A stretch of 14,568 nt of DNA from an uncultured Saprospiraceae bacterium (GTDB taxonomy: Bacteria; Bacteroidota; Bacteroidia; Chitinophagales; Saprospiraceae). Numbering within the stretch: position 1 is the stretch's first letter; each line of letters opens with the position of its first letter. Of the stretch, positions 7,892 through 14,568 are shown one piece after another. Both the position numbers and the translations under genes were made by a program. Below the pieces are notes generated by a model. That model saw nothing but the letters and a program-made list of their open reading frames with translations, was not told the origin of the DNA and made no database searches. Location: the NCBI GenBank assembly GCA_938033975.1, contig CALHKJ010000486.1, positions 1 to 14,568 of the forward strand, in the 5' to 3' direction.

Positions 7892-7923
7892 CAAAATTAA
7901 TAATCTAAGCGATGTCCATCAAA
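7892..7923 (-). promoter_or_regulatory. Candidate internal promoter for the wzz-like gene
   Basis: Reading the minus strand, TTTG (7923-7920) is followed after exactly 20 bases by TAATTTTG (7899-7892). This fits the Bacteroidota promoter pattern TTTG-N19-21-TAnnTTTG. The start would fall near 7885, about 43 bases before the wzz-like ATG. The -33 element and part of the -7 element lie within the last codons of the Wzi-like gene. Confidence 0.5.
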
Positions 7924-9576
7924 GTTGGCTCGTATCCCAACACCCCAATAATCTGTATCTAAGCCTATAACACCTTGTTCTGTTCGTTTTAAAAACGTAA
8001 AATCTAGATGATAATTATGGTAAAAGCTATAACTAGCTGTCAGCTTTACGCTACTTATATTGGTTAGATCACCTTGTAAAAAGCCGATGCCGTAGTCTCC
8101 ACTCCTTGTCCCATTAGGAAATAAAACATCCTCTCCTGCATTGACCAAAGTGCCACTTCGACCTTGTTGAGCGTATGATATCAAGGCCGTTAACTCTACT
8201 GCTTGTATTGGTTGATATCTTGCATAGAATAAAACTTCTTGAAAATTGGCTCCAAGTGGATGAGCCAAGGGTTGATTGTAATTACTATAATTGGCCACGC
8301 TATAAGTATCAAAAGTAGCTAAGGTGTCCCGATGACTATAGGTAAATGGTTTGACCGCATTGACTTCTAGTCTTAAGTCAAGATTTTCAACTCCAAAAGC
8401 ATCTGGATAAAAGACACCAGCTTGACCAGCAAATTTATTGCCCCACCAACCAAGATCATTTCCTAGTTCATCAAATTTGAAATCGTCGACTAAAAATTGC
8501 CCATAGAGTGAAAACTTATTAAACAGATTCCATTTGCCATTTAGCCCAATCATGACATTGTCGGGACTGTTGAGATAATATTCAACGGTACGATAAAGTA
8601 TGACAGGATTTAAATATTGGAATTCAAAATTATTGAGTCTGGAAAAGATGATAGATTCAAAAAGACCGATCTCGACATTTTTGTGTGGCTTGAAACTTAG
8701 ATAATGACTAGCCATATATTTTTTAGGTAGCAAATCATCACCTCCAAAAGCTCTAGTGCTTATAGGCGCCAGTTCTGCAAAAAGGTTTTGATAATGAAAT
8801 TTCCAGATTCTCGTATTGAGTTTTAAATAGAAATAGTTGTTGCTATAATCTTCAAGCAAAACAGAGTGATAGCCATGACCAATAAAATGATTTCCATGTC
8901 CTAGTTCTATATTAATATGCCTACTTACCGGAACCCCTAAATAAGCCTTAGCATTTGCATAGTCATGACCATTCAAATCTACTACCGTACTGTTGAATGG
9001 TTTGAAAAAACTATAGCCAGGAAGTGCCTTGTGTTTTCTAATATACCTTTCGATGTAATTATGAAAATTACCTTGGTTTTCTAAAACCGAAGAATAGAAA
9101 TACACTTTGTCATCTATCATCCCATGTAATTCCAATCCTCTAAGATTTGTAAACCTCAATCCCTCTCTTTGTTTTTCGTTTCCAAAAGAAATATTTAGAA
9201 TCGGGTTGATATAAAGATCAAAGGCATTTTTATTTAGAGCAAAGAAATTAGCTGGTGTTTTGTATATCGAAGACTTTATATATCCCTTTCCAGGAATGTT
9301 TAGAATAGATTCTGGCACAAATAAAGGATTGTCTTGGACCAAATAACTTGTTCTGATATCATGACTATCCCCTTGAAGGAAATGTAAAATATCCTTTCGG
9401 TAAATGTTTCTTATACCCGTATGGACATTTACGGAAGTGGAATCTAAAACATCAAGACATTGGATGTAATGGGTGGCACGGGAGAACGGGCCATAATGAG
9501 CTGACTGCGCATGTGTGTTTATACTCGCAAGAACAAGTAATAAAGTAATAAAAATCTGTACACCCTTTTTGATCAT
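7897..9576 (-). CDS. Wzi-like capsule assembly outer-membrane protein
   Basis: The 559-residue product starts with a signal peptide (MIKKGVQIFITLLLVLA..., cleavage likely after THA at residue 23). The rest is rich in alternating aromatic and polar residues, as in beta-barrel proteins, and ends with a barrel-like strand. It matches the Bacteroidota branch of the capsule-assembly Wzi family: an N-terminal helical region, then barrel segments containing GHGNHFIGHGYHS (226-238) and a following NTRIWKFHYQNLFAEL. In Escherichia coli, Wzi is an outer-membrane lectin that helps anchor capsule at the surface; this protein is longer than the roughly 480 residues of that one. It lies 13 bases downstream of lpxK and 54 bases upstream of the wzz-like gene, so lipid A synthesis, surface-glycan attachment and chain-length control are neighbours here. 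Family assignment is by recalled motif pattern. Confidence 0.85.
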   Translation of the reverse strand: MIKKGVQIFITLLLVLASINTHAQSAHYGPFSRATHYIQCLDVLDSTSVNVHTGIRNIYRKDILHFLQGDSHDIRTSYLVQDNPLFVPESILNIPGKGYIKSSIYKTPANFFALNKNAFDLYINPILNISFGNEKQREGLRFTNLRGLELHGMIDDKVYFYSSVLENQGNFHNYIERYIRKHKALPGYSFFKPFNSTVVDLNGHDYANAKAYLGVPVSRHINIELGHGNHFIGHGYHSVLLEDYSNNYFYLKLNTRIWKFHYQNLFAELAPISTRAFGGDDLLPKKYMASHYLSFKPHKNVEIGLFESIIFSRLNNFEFQYLNPVILYRTVEYYLNSPDNVMIGLNGKWNLFNKFSLYGQFLVDDFKFDELGNDLGWWGNKFAGQAGVFYPDAFGVENLDLRLEVNAVKPFTYSHRDTLATFDTYSVANYSNYNQPLAHPLGANFQEVLFYARYQPIQAVELTALISYAQQGRSGTLVNAGEDVLFPNGTRSGDYGIGFLQGDLTNISSVKLTASYSFYHNYHLDFTFLKRTEQGVIGLDTDYWGVGIRANFDGHRLDY

Positions 9577-9589
9577 CTAGTAATGTTCA

Positions 9590-10657
9590 TCAAGCTTTGA
9601 AGTTCAGTAAAAAATCCTTTACTGAGCTATCAAAGTTATCTTCTTTTTCATTATGAAACTTAACTTTAATCGGTAGTGCGAAAATTGGAAGTTTGCTTTC
9701 AAGAATTTTTTGCCTATGCAAATCTAGTCTCATGGCATCCTTTTCTGTGGTAATTATGATGGTGTTCGGGTCATTTATTTCTTTTATTATTTTCTCTAAC
9801 AAAAGTACCTCCTCTTCCTTAAAATAGTGATGGTCTTCATATTTTAACAACTGAACAATATCAGAATTCACATCAAGATAGTCCAATAAATATTCCACAT
9901 TTGCGATAGCCGAAAGTAAAACAACCTTTGTGTCGGGCGTTAACTTTTTGCGAATGCTAGGATTATACATATAGTAGGGATCGGAATATTCATAAGCACT
10001 GAAAAACAATTTTTGAAAAGGCTTCGGTTTTAACTCTTTTTTATATTTTTCCATGGTTTGTTCATCAAGATCAAAAGGACATTTTGAAACGATGATGATA
10101 TCAGCACGTTCTGCAGAAGATCTAAATTCTCTCAAACGACCTGAAGGCATTAGGAAATCTTTTGTGTAGGGTTCATCAAATGTAGTCAGTAAAATATTTA
10201 GTCCTGGGACAACAGATCGATGTTGAAATGCGTCATCGAGTAAAATAGATTGAATATCAGGTTTGCCTTGCAACATCATTGGGATACCAATATTTCTGCT
10301 TTCGCAAACAGCTACTGCCGTAGAGGGAAATTTTCTTTTAAACTGTAGAGGTTCATCTCCAGTCTGTGTTACCTGATCATTGCTAGACACCCATTTAAAC
10401 CCTTTGCTTTTTCTTTTATAGCCTCTGCTTAACACAGAAACATTCAAGTACTCCTGAAGAAGTGTGATAAGGTATTCTACGTGTGGAGTTTTTCCAGCGC
10501 CGCCAACAGAAAGGTTACCCACACTTATTACCGGTATATTGAATGAGGTTGACTTGAGCAGACCTGAATCATAGAAAATATTACGCAGCGCTACACCGAT
10601 GCTGTATAGTAAGGTAAATGGAGATAATAATATTCGACCTATTAAATTTGTTTTCAT
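9590..10657 (-). CDS. lpxK: Tetraacyldisaccharide 4'-kinase (LpxK)
   Basis: The enzyme phosphorylates the 4' position of the tetraacyl disaccharide 1-phosphate to form lipid IVA, the sixth step of lipid A synthesis, at the cytoplasmic face of the inner membrane. The 355-residue product has the membrane-associated N-terminal helix (about residues 5-28), the Walker A loop with VGNLSVGGAGKTP (46-58), the LSRGYKRKSKG segment (76-86), the family signature LDDAFQHR (140-147), and late YEDHHYF and ITTEKDAMRL motifs. The length is normal. It lies 78 bases after the DUF2851 gene and 13 bases before the Wzi-like gene. Its presence shows that the organism makes lipid A, so an O-antigen-like destination for the surface glycan is possible. 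Confidence 0.95.
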   Translation of the reverse strand: MKTNLIGRILLSPFTLLYSIGVALRNIFYDSGLLKSTSFNIPVISVGNLSVGGAGKTPHVEYLITLLQEYLNVSVLSRGYKRKSKGFKWVSSNDQVTQTGDEPLQFKRKFPSTAVAVCESRNIGIPMMLQGKPDIQSILLDDAFQHRSVVPGLNILLTTFDEPYTKDFLMPSGRLREFRSSAERADIIIVSKCPFDLDEQTMEKYKKELKPKPFQKLFFSAYEYSDPYYMYNPSIRKKLTPDTKVVLLSAIANVEYLLDYLDVNSDIVQLLKYEDHHYFKEEEVLLLEKIIKEINDPNTIIITTEKDAMRLDLHRQKILESKLPIFALPIKVKFHNEKEDNFDSSVKDFLLNFKA

Positions 10658-10735
10658 CCAAGTTGCAAATTAGATAAACACTTCCGAATTCTATTTGTTT
10701 TTAGACGATTCCTTTCTAGGCGGTGATTTATAGTA

Positions 10736-12016
10736 TTAAGCTGACATAATTTTGCCTCCAATAGCACAGGATAAGCATTTGTATTCATCGCAATATTTTC
10801 TTTTCAAGTATAACAATGCTTGCGACTGAGCAGCATTTTCTGCACTTAAGGAAGATTCTTTCCATTTTTTGATAATCTTATTTTGTTCAGGAGGTATTTC
10901 TTCGAGCATAGAAATTGCCTTGTCTTTGAAGTCTTGATTATCAATTTTGACACCATAACTAAAGAGTAAGGGTATCGCTACATTGATGATTAAAACATCA
11001 ATGACCTTGGTTCCTATCTTTTTTGGTTGATGTTTGCTTATTTTTCCAAGACGGTAATGTTGATCCCAATATTGAGAGGCTTTTGCCGAAAATAATTTTC
11101 GCATTTCTTTCAAACTTGCAGCCTTTAGAATCTTTTGAAAAATTCTTCCTTCTCTATGAATCAATTGTGCCAGCTGCGCTATTCTTAGTCCTGGAAAATT
11201 AGTGGGTCTCATTCTTGAAAATTTCCATTCATGAGACTGCATTTTATGAAGCCTATGTTTCTTGGCCATAAAGTCATATTCTTTTTGAAGTAGAATAGAA
11301 TATTCGTCATCAGCAAGCTGCAAAAGATTGGCATGTCCAAGCAATAGTGCTTCGATCTTTGTAAGCTCATTTTTATACTTTAAGATTACTTCAAAAGGAA
11401 TGGATTCAATCAATCTTTTAAAAGCTTCATTATTGACCTTTAGTCCAAAATATTGGGCGATCAAATGATAGCTCAATCTATCCCAATCATTTTTTAGGAT
11501 GTCTAGATTTGGAAGTATACGTTTTGTTTTTTCTTCCAATCTTTCAGAAGCCATACGCGAAAGCCAAAATGATTTTATGATATAATCAACTTGTGAGATT
11601 CTCGATTCGCATGGTATCCAGTTAGAATTAAAAACCAAATTTTGGTACTTCTTTATCTTATTTTTTTCAATTCTATTTTTTAAAACTAAGGTTGGAATTA
11701 ATTTGTTGTTTCTATATACGACTGGTTTGTCATTTTTATATACAACATGCAAAATGACATTGTCGTATGCGGGATCTAAATGATGATTGTGTTGTTTCCA
11801 CTCAGAACTGTGCTTGTGGATTTCAATACTTCCAGCCCACAAATTATTATTAATTTTTATCCTTGCATCTAAAAAATCGGGCCCAGCATTATCGTTGTGA
11901 TAACCTGGGTGGATGATAGCAATTGCTTCTCCTTTTTCAGTTTGCAAATCAGAATGATCGTATTTTTGGAACTTCCAGACATAGTGTAGAAAGTCTTCTT
12001 TGAATGAAATAAACAT
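10736..12016 (-). CDS. DUF2851 family protein
   Basis: The 426-residue protein belongs to a family of unknown function that I know mainly from Bacteroidota. The recognisable region is N-terminal: HPGYHNDNAGPDFLDARI (36-53), then LWAGSIEIHKHSSEW (59-73) and HHLDPAYDNVILHVVY (78-93). The C-terminus carries YCDEYKCLSCAIG, giving Cys409-x4-Cys414-x2-Cys417. The whole protein has exactly four cysteines, the fourth being Cys136 in NWIPCESR. No signal peptide or membrane span is seen, so it is probably cytoplasmic. The P46-D47 and E65-x-H67 residues resemble the PD-(D/E)xK nuclease core with His in place of Lys, and four Cys could hold a metal or iron-sulfur cluster; both are inferences. It precedes lpxK by 78 bases in the same direction and may be cotranscribed, though no functional tie is evident. 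No TAnnTTTG box was found just upstream. Confidence 0.88.
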   Translation of the reverse strand: MFISFKEDFLHYVWKFQKYDHSDLQTEKGEAIAIIHPGYHNDNAGPDFLDARIKINNNLWAGSIEIHKHSSEWKQHNHHLDPAYDNVILHVVYKNDKPVVYRNNKLIPTLVLKNRIEKNKIKKYQNLVFNSNWIPCESRISQVDYIIKSFWLSRMASERLEEKTKRILPNLDILKNDWDRLSYHLIAQYFGLKVNNEAFKRLIESIPFEVILKYKNELTKIEALLLGHANLLQLADDEYSILLQKEYDFMAKKHRLHKMQSHEWKFSRMRPTNFPGLRIAQLAQLIHREGRIFQKILKAASLKEMRKLFSAKASQYWDQHYRLGKISKHQPKKIGTKVIDVLIINVAIPLLFSYGVKIDNQDFKDKAISMLEEIPPEQNKIIKKWKESSLSAENAAQSQALLYLKRKYCDEYKCLSCAIGGKIMSA

Positions 12017-12284
12017 ATTAGTTAAATGTAGAATTCTGAATAAATTGTGTGTATTTATTCTTAGTGAGAGTATTCACTTAATGGTAAACATGTAAGACTA
12101 TTATAAAAGGGTAGCATTCAAATTGACAAAAAATGTATATAAAAAATATCGCTAATTTTTTATTGCATTATTCATCAAAAATTTGTCGTCTAGTTTGTAA
12201 ATCACCCCTATATTTGGACTATTCCACCAAGACGATAGTTTCCCTTTTTTACTTTAGTTTCCAATAAGAAAATTACTCACTACT
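12017..12284. other. Divergent intergenic region before the repeat-protein gene
   Basis: This 268-base, strongly AT-rich gap separates the DUF2851 gene and the repeat-protein gene, which point away from each other. It holds a good plus-strand promoter candidate (separate entry) and a small inverted repeat, AGTGA at 12063-12067 and TCACT at 12074-12078, of unknown meaning. The only ATG frames seen are very short. No RNA gene or terminator was recognised. Confidence 0.65.
12182..12216 (+). promoter_or_regulatory. Candidate promoter of the repeat-protein gene
   Basis: TTTG at 12182-12185 is followed after 23 bases by TATATTTG at 12209-12216, a perfect TAnnTTTG box. The spacing is slightly longer than the usual 19-21. 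The inferred start near 12223 gives a leader of about 60 bases before the ATG at 12285. Confidence 0.45.
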
Positions 12285-14568
12285 ATGAATCAAACACTCA
12301 TTAGATGGGCTGTGCTATTTGCATTTAGCATTGTATCCATGAACACTTCATTGGCAAGCACAAGTAATGGAGATCCAGCAACATTCAAGTTTAGTCTTGA
12401 TAATTGTAATGCTTGGATACCTGATGGTGAAAACCAAAGTTTTACCGAATTTACGGGCACCGCATTTAATACTGCCGAAATAAATATGTCGGCTGTTGGG
12501 GGTGCATTATATAGAATCAATCCTGATGAAAATAGTCACTCATGCACAACAGGCCTCAATGGCACCAATGCCATGTGTGTATCTGCATTCGATGATTGCT
12601 ATTATGATGCAGGGAATGAGCAAGCCGTAAGATTTGATATCCAATTAAGTCCAACCTCAAATCAATTTGTACGTTTGAGTAAACTTGATTTCTACGAAAT
12701 GGCTCCAGAAGTTTTTTCATGGAATAATGGTTTTACTTCCGTAAATGATTACCCAACTCGTTATGCGCTTCGTGTAATCAAAAATGGTCAGGTTATATAC
12801 GAACAAACTGATATTCAAACTACACAAGAATGGTCTTTAGAGAATTTCGAATTTACTAGTTCTGAGTTTACGGTTGGTACACCTACCGTATTCAATTTTG
12901 AATTGCTTGCATATTGTCCCGCTGGAATTAATGCCGTACAACATGTTTGGGATTTAGAAGATATTGAAATTACTGCAGAATGTTTAAATCAAAATATTAC
13001 CAATGCTGGAGAAATAAGCGGAGGACCGTTTACGTATTGCATTGATGCAGGATCATTCTTTCTTCCAGCAATAGGATTATTTTTTCAATCCGGCCAAAAT
13101 CAAGATTGGATTCTTACGTCTTCTGATGGAATAATTAGAGAAATACCTGATAATCCTTCTGATGTAAATTTTGCCAATCTTGGTGGCACTTTGTTCTTAC
13201 AAAGTATTTCGTACCAAGACGGTTTATCTGGACTATCAGTTGGCTCAAATATTTCTAATTTAAATGGAATATTTTCTCTGTCTAATATCATTTCTGTTAC
13301 AGGAATAAACCCAAATGGAGGAACACTAGTAGGTGGACCATATAATTTTTGTACCGATGGTGAGCCAGATTTTATAACAGATTTATCGCTTTCTGGAAAT
13401 ACTGGACCTACAACGCAATGGGTAGTTACAGATCAATCAGGTTTTATTTTTGATCTACCGGGCAATATTGAAGGTGTCAATTTTGATATAACAAATCAGT
13501 CATCAAGCTTTATTTATAATGTTTCTTACGAATCAATTACTGGATTGTCTATCGGTCAAAATATTAATAACCTAGATGGGTGCTTTGGAGTTTCAAATGG
13601 AATTTCAGTAGAAAATATACTTGTAAACGGAGGAACACTTGTTGGAGGTCCATATGAATTTTGTACAGATGGTGCAGCAGATTTCATTAATGATTTATCG
13701 CTAACAGGGAACGTGGGTCCCAATAGTCAATGGATTGTTTCTGACGCATCAGGATTTATTCTTGAACTAACATCAAACATTGAGAACTTAGATTTTGATG
13801 ATTTAGGTGAAAATGGTTTCATCTACCATATCTCATACGAATCAATTACCGGTTTGTCCATTGGTCAAAATATCGGAAATCTAAATGGTTGTTTTGGAAT
13901 TTCCAATGCTATCTCTGTAAATAGTGTAATAGTAAATGGTGGTATTCTTGACGGAGGTCCATATGAATTTTGTGTAGATGGAGAAGCTGATTTTATTACT
14001 GATTTAAATTTACAAACAAGTTCAGGCCCTAATATTCGATGGGTGATCACAAATGAATCAGGTGTTATTATTGACCTACCTGGAAATATAGAAGGTGTCA
14101 ATTTTGATGCTATTGGTCAAGGAGTGAGTAATATATACAATGTGTCATTCCAATCAATAACTGGATTAGAAATTGGTCAAAATATAGCCAACTTTGATGG
14201 ATGCTTTAGTCTTTCAAATGGTGTGTCTGTAGAAAGTCTCAATATCCCTATTGGAACTTTGGAAGGAGGACCTTACAGCTTTTGTGTAGATGGTCAAGCA
14301 GACTTTATAGATGAATTGACATTAACAGGAGTAGATTCAGACCTTAATTCAGCTTGGATTATAACGGATGCTCAGTTAAATATTTTAGGAATTCCTAATG
14401 ATCCAACTGAAGTTGATTTTGACGAAGCTGGTGGAGGTGTTTGTTTTATTTGGCATCTTTCTTTTCAAAATGGATTAACTGGTCTGGAGGTAGATAATAA
14501 TGTATCAATGCTAGATGGTTGTTTTGGTATTTCTAATAGCATCCGAGTTGAAAGAATGGAACCAATTG
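12285..14568 (+). CDS. Secreted multi-repeat surface protein, partial (at least 761 residues)
   Basis: An ATG at 12285 opens a frame that runs without a stop through the right edge, so the C-terminus is missing. Residues 1-24 are a signal peptide (MNQTLIRWAVLFAFSIVSMN, cleavage likely after SLA). Residues ~26-241 form a domain with six cysteines and motifs such as TNAMCVSAFDDCYYDAGNEQ, LSKLDFYEMAP and VWDLEDIEI; it resembles, from memory, an N-terminal domain common in secreted Saprospiraceae proteins. From residue 242 five tandem units of 103-105 residues follow, each with GGP(F/Y)xxC at the start and NLxG(C/I)FxxSN near the end. The pattern fits an extracellular adhesin or matrix protein, probably exported by the type IX system, but the C-terminal sorting domain that would show this lies outside the window. 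It is divergent from the glycan genes and has its own promoter candidate. The function is not known. Confidence 0.9.
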   Translation, partial: MNQTLIRWAVLFAFSIVSMNTSLASTSNGDPATFKFSLDNCNAWIPDGENQSFTEFTGTAFNTAEINMSAVGGALYRINPDENSHSCTTGLNGTNAMCVSAFDDCYYDAGNEQAVRFDIQLSPTSNQFVRLSKLDFYEMAPEVFSWNNGFTSVNDYPTRYALRVIKNGQVIYEQTDIQTTQEWSLENFEFTSSEFTVGTPTVFNFELLAYCPAGINAVQHVWDLEDIEITAECLNQNITNAGEISGGPFTYCIDAGSFFLPAIGLFFQSGQNQDWILTSSDGIIREIPDNPSDVNFANLGGTLFLQSISYQDGLSGLSVGSNISNLNGIFSLSNIISVTGINPNGGTLVGGPYNFCTDGEPDFITDLSLSGNTGPTTQWVVTDQSGFIFDLPGNIEGVNFDITNQSSSFIYNVSYESITGLSIGQNINNLDGCFGVSNGISVENILVNGGTLVGGPYEFCTDGAADFINDLSLTGNVGPNSQWIVSDASGFILELTSNIENLDFDDLGENGFIYHISYESITGLSIGQNIGNLNGCFGISNAISVNSVIVNGGILDGGPYEFCVDGEADFITDLNLQTSSGPNIRWVITNESGVIIDLPGNIEGVNFDAIGQGVSNIYNVSFQSITGLEIGQNIANFDGCFSLSNGVSVESLNIPIGTLEGGPYSFCVDGQADFIDELTLTGVDSDLNSAWIITDAQLNILGIPNDPTEVDFDEAGGGVCFIWHLSFQNGLTGLEVDNNVSMLDGCFGISNSIRVERMEPI
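13008..14567 (+). repeat. Five tandem protein-coding repeats of about 312 bases
   Basis: Unit starts, aligned on the codon five residues before the conserved Pro of GGP, are 13008, 13320, 13632, 13941 and 14253, giving 104, 104, 103, 104 and 105 codons. Conserved landmarks are G-x-(L/I)-x-GGP(F/Y)xxC, a central W(I/V)(V/I/L)(T/S), an xFD or xFxx turn, GL-x-(I/V)-(G/D), and N-(L/F/M)-(D/N)-G-(C/I)-F-x-(L/I/V)-SN. By hand count units 2 and 3 are about two-thirds identical in protein. The last base of the window, G at 14568, is where a sixth unit would begin. Unit 1 lacks the second Cys and unit 5 has an extra one. Confidence 0.92.

Noticed and set aside
9631..9638. TAACTTTG on the minus strand inside lpxK, upstream of the wzi-like gene
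   Set aside because: It matches TAnnTTTG but has no TTTG at the expected distance and lies inside coding sequence; such boxes occur by chance in AT-rich DNA.
12063..12078. AGTGA/TCACT inverted repeat as a defined operator
   Set aside because: Five-base arms with a six-base centre in AT-rich DNA, with no second copy in the window; noted only within the intergenic entry.
12290..14101. Open frames on the minus strand opposite the repeat-protein gene (12290-12520, 13100-13291, 13865-14101)
   Set aside because: They are short, lack recognisable protein features and lie opposite a long, repeat-structured coding frame with a signal peptide.
13008..14567. CRISPR or other DNA-level repeat array
   Set aside because: The ~312-base periodicity is a multiple of three, differences are largely silent or conservative, and the repeats are explained by protein units.

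Overview
The window looks like chromosomal DNA from a marine-type member of the Bacteroidota, probably a Saprospiraceae/Lewinella-like lineage. This is inferred from the low GC content, from promoter-like TAnnTTTG boxes typical of the phylum, from a DUF2851-family gene (a family I know mainly from Bacteroidota), and from a large secreted protein with ~104-residue GGPxxFC...GCFxxSN repeats of a kind I associate with Saprospiraceae. No phage, transposon, CRISPR array, rRNA or tRNA was seen.

Left part (1-2525, minus strand): galE, then a Wzx-type flippase, then the start of a polytopic membrane protein that runs off the left edge (possibly a Wzy polymerase or ligase). They are separated by 11 and 1 bases and look like one operon for surface-polysaccharide building blocks and export. 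Divergent from galE, on the plus strand, is a 331-residue protein with an N-terminal helix-turn-helix and an unrecognised C-terminal region (2717-3712). Its stop codon overlaps the stop codon of cysN in a shared CTAG.

Middle (3709-6496, minus strand): a compact cysC-cysD-cysN operon making APS and PAPS from sulfate and ATP. No reductase and no sulfotransferase is present in the window, so the PAPS could feed either assimilation or sulfation of a polysaccharide or lipid.

Middle-right (6739-12016, minus strand): a DUF2851 gene, lpxK (lipid A 4'-kinase), a Wzi-like outer-membrane barrel and a Wzz-like chain-length protein, all in the same direction. Together with galE, wzx and the left-edge gene these make an outer-membrane and surface-glycan neighbourhood. 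A well-spaced promoter candidate overlaps the end of the wzi gene and could drive wzz separately.

Right part (12285 to the window end, plus strand): an open reading frame of at least 761 codons that does not stop before the edge. It encodes a secreted protein with a signal peptide, a ~215-residue Cys-containing N-terminal domain and five tandem repeats, with a sixth apparently beginning on the last base. This is the most unusual item in the window. I see nothing that proves a new multi-gene system; the best leads are this repeat protein, the metal- and nuclease-like residues in the DUF2851 protein, and the placement of PAPS synthesis among surface-glycan genes.
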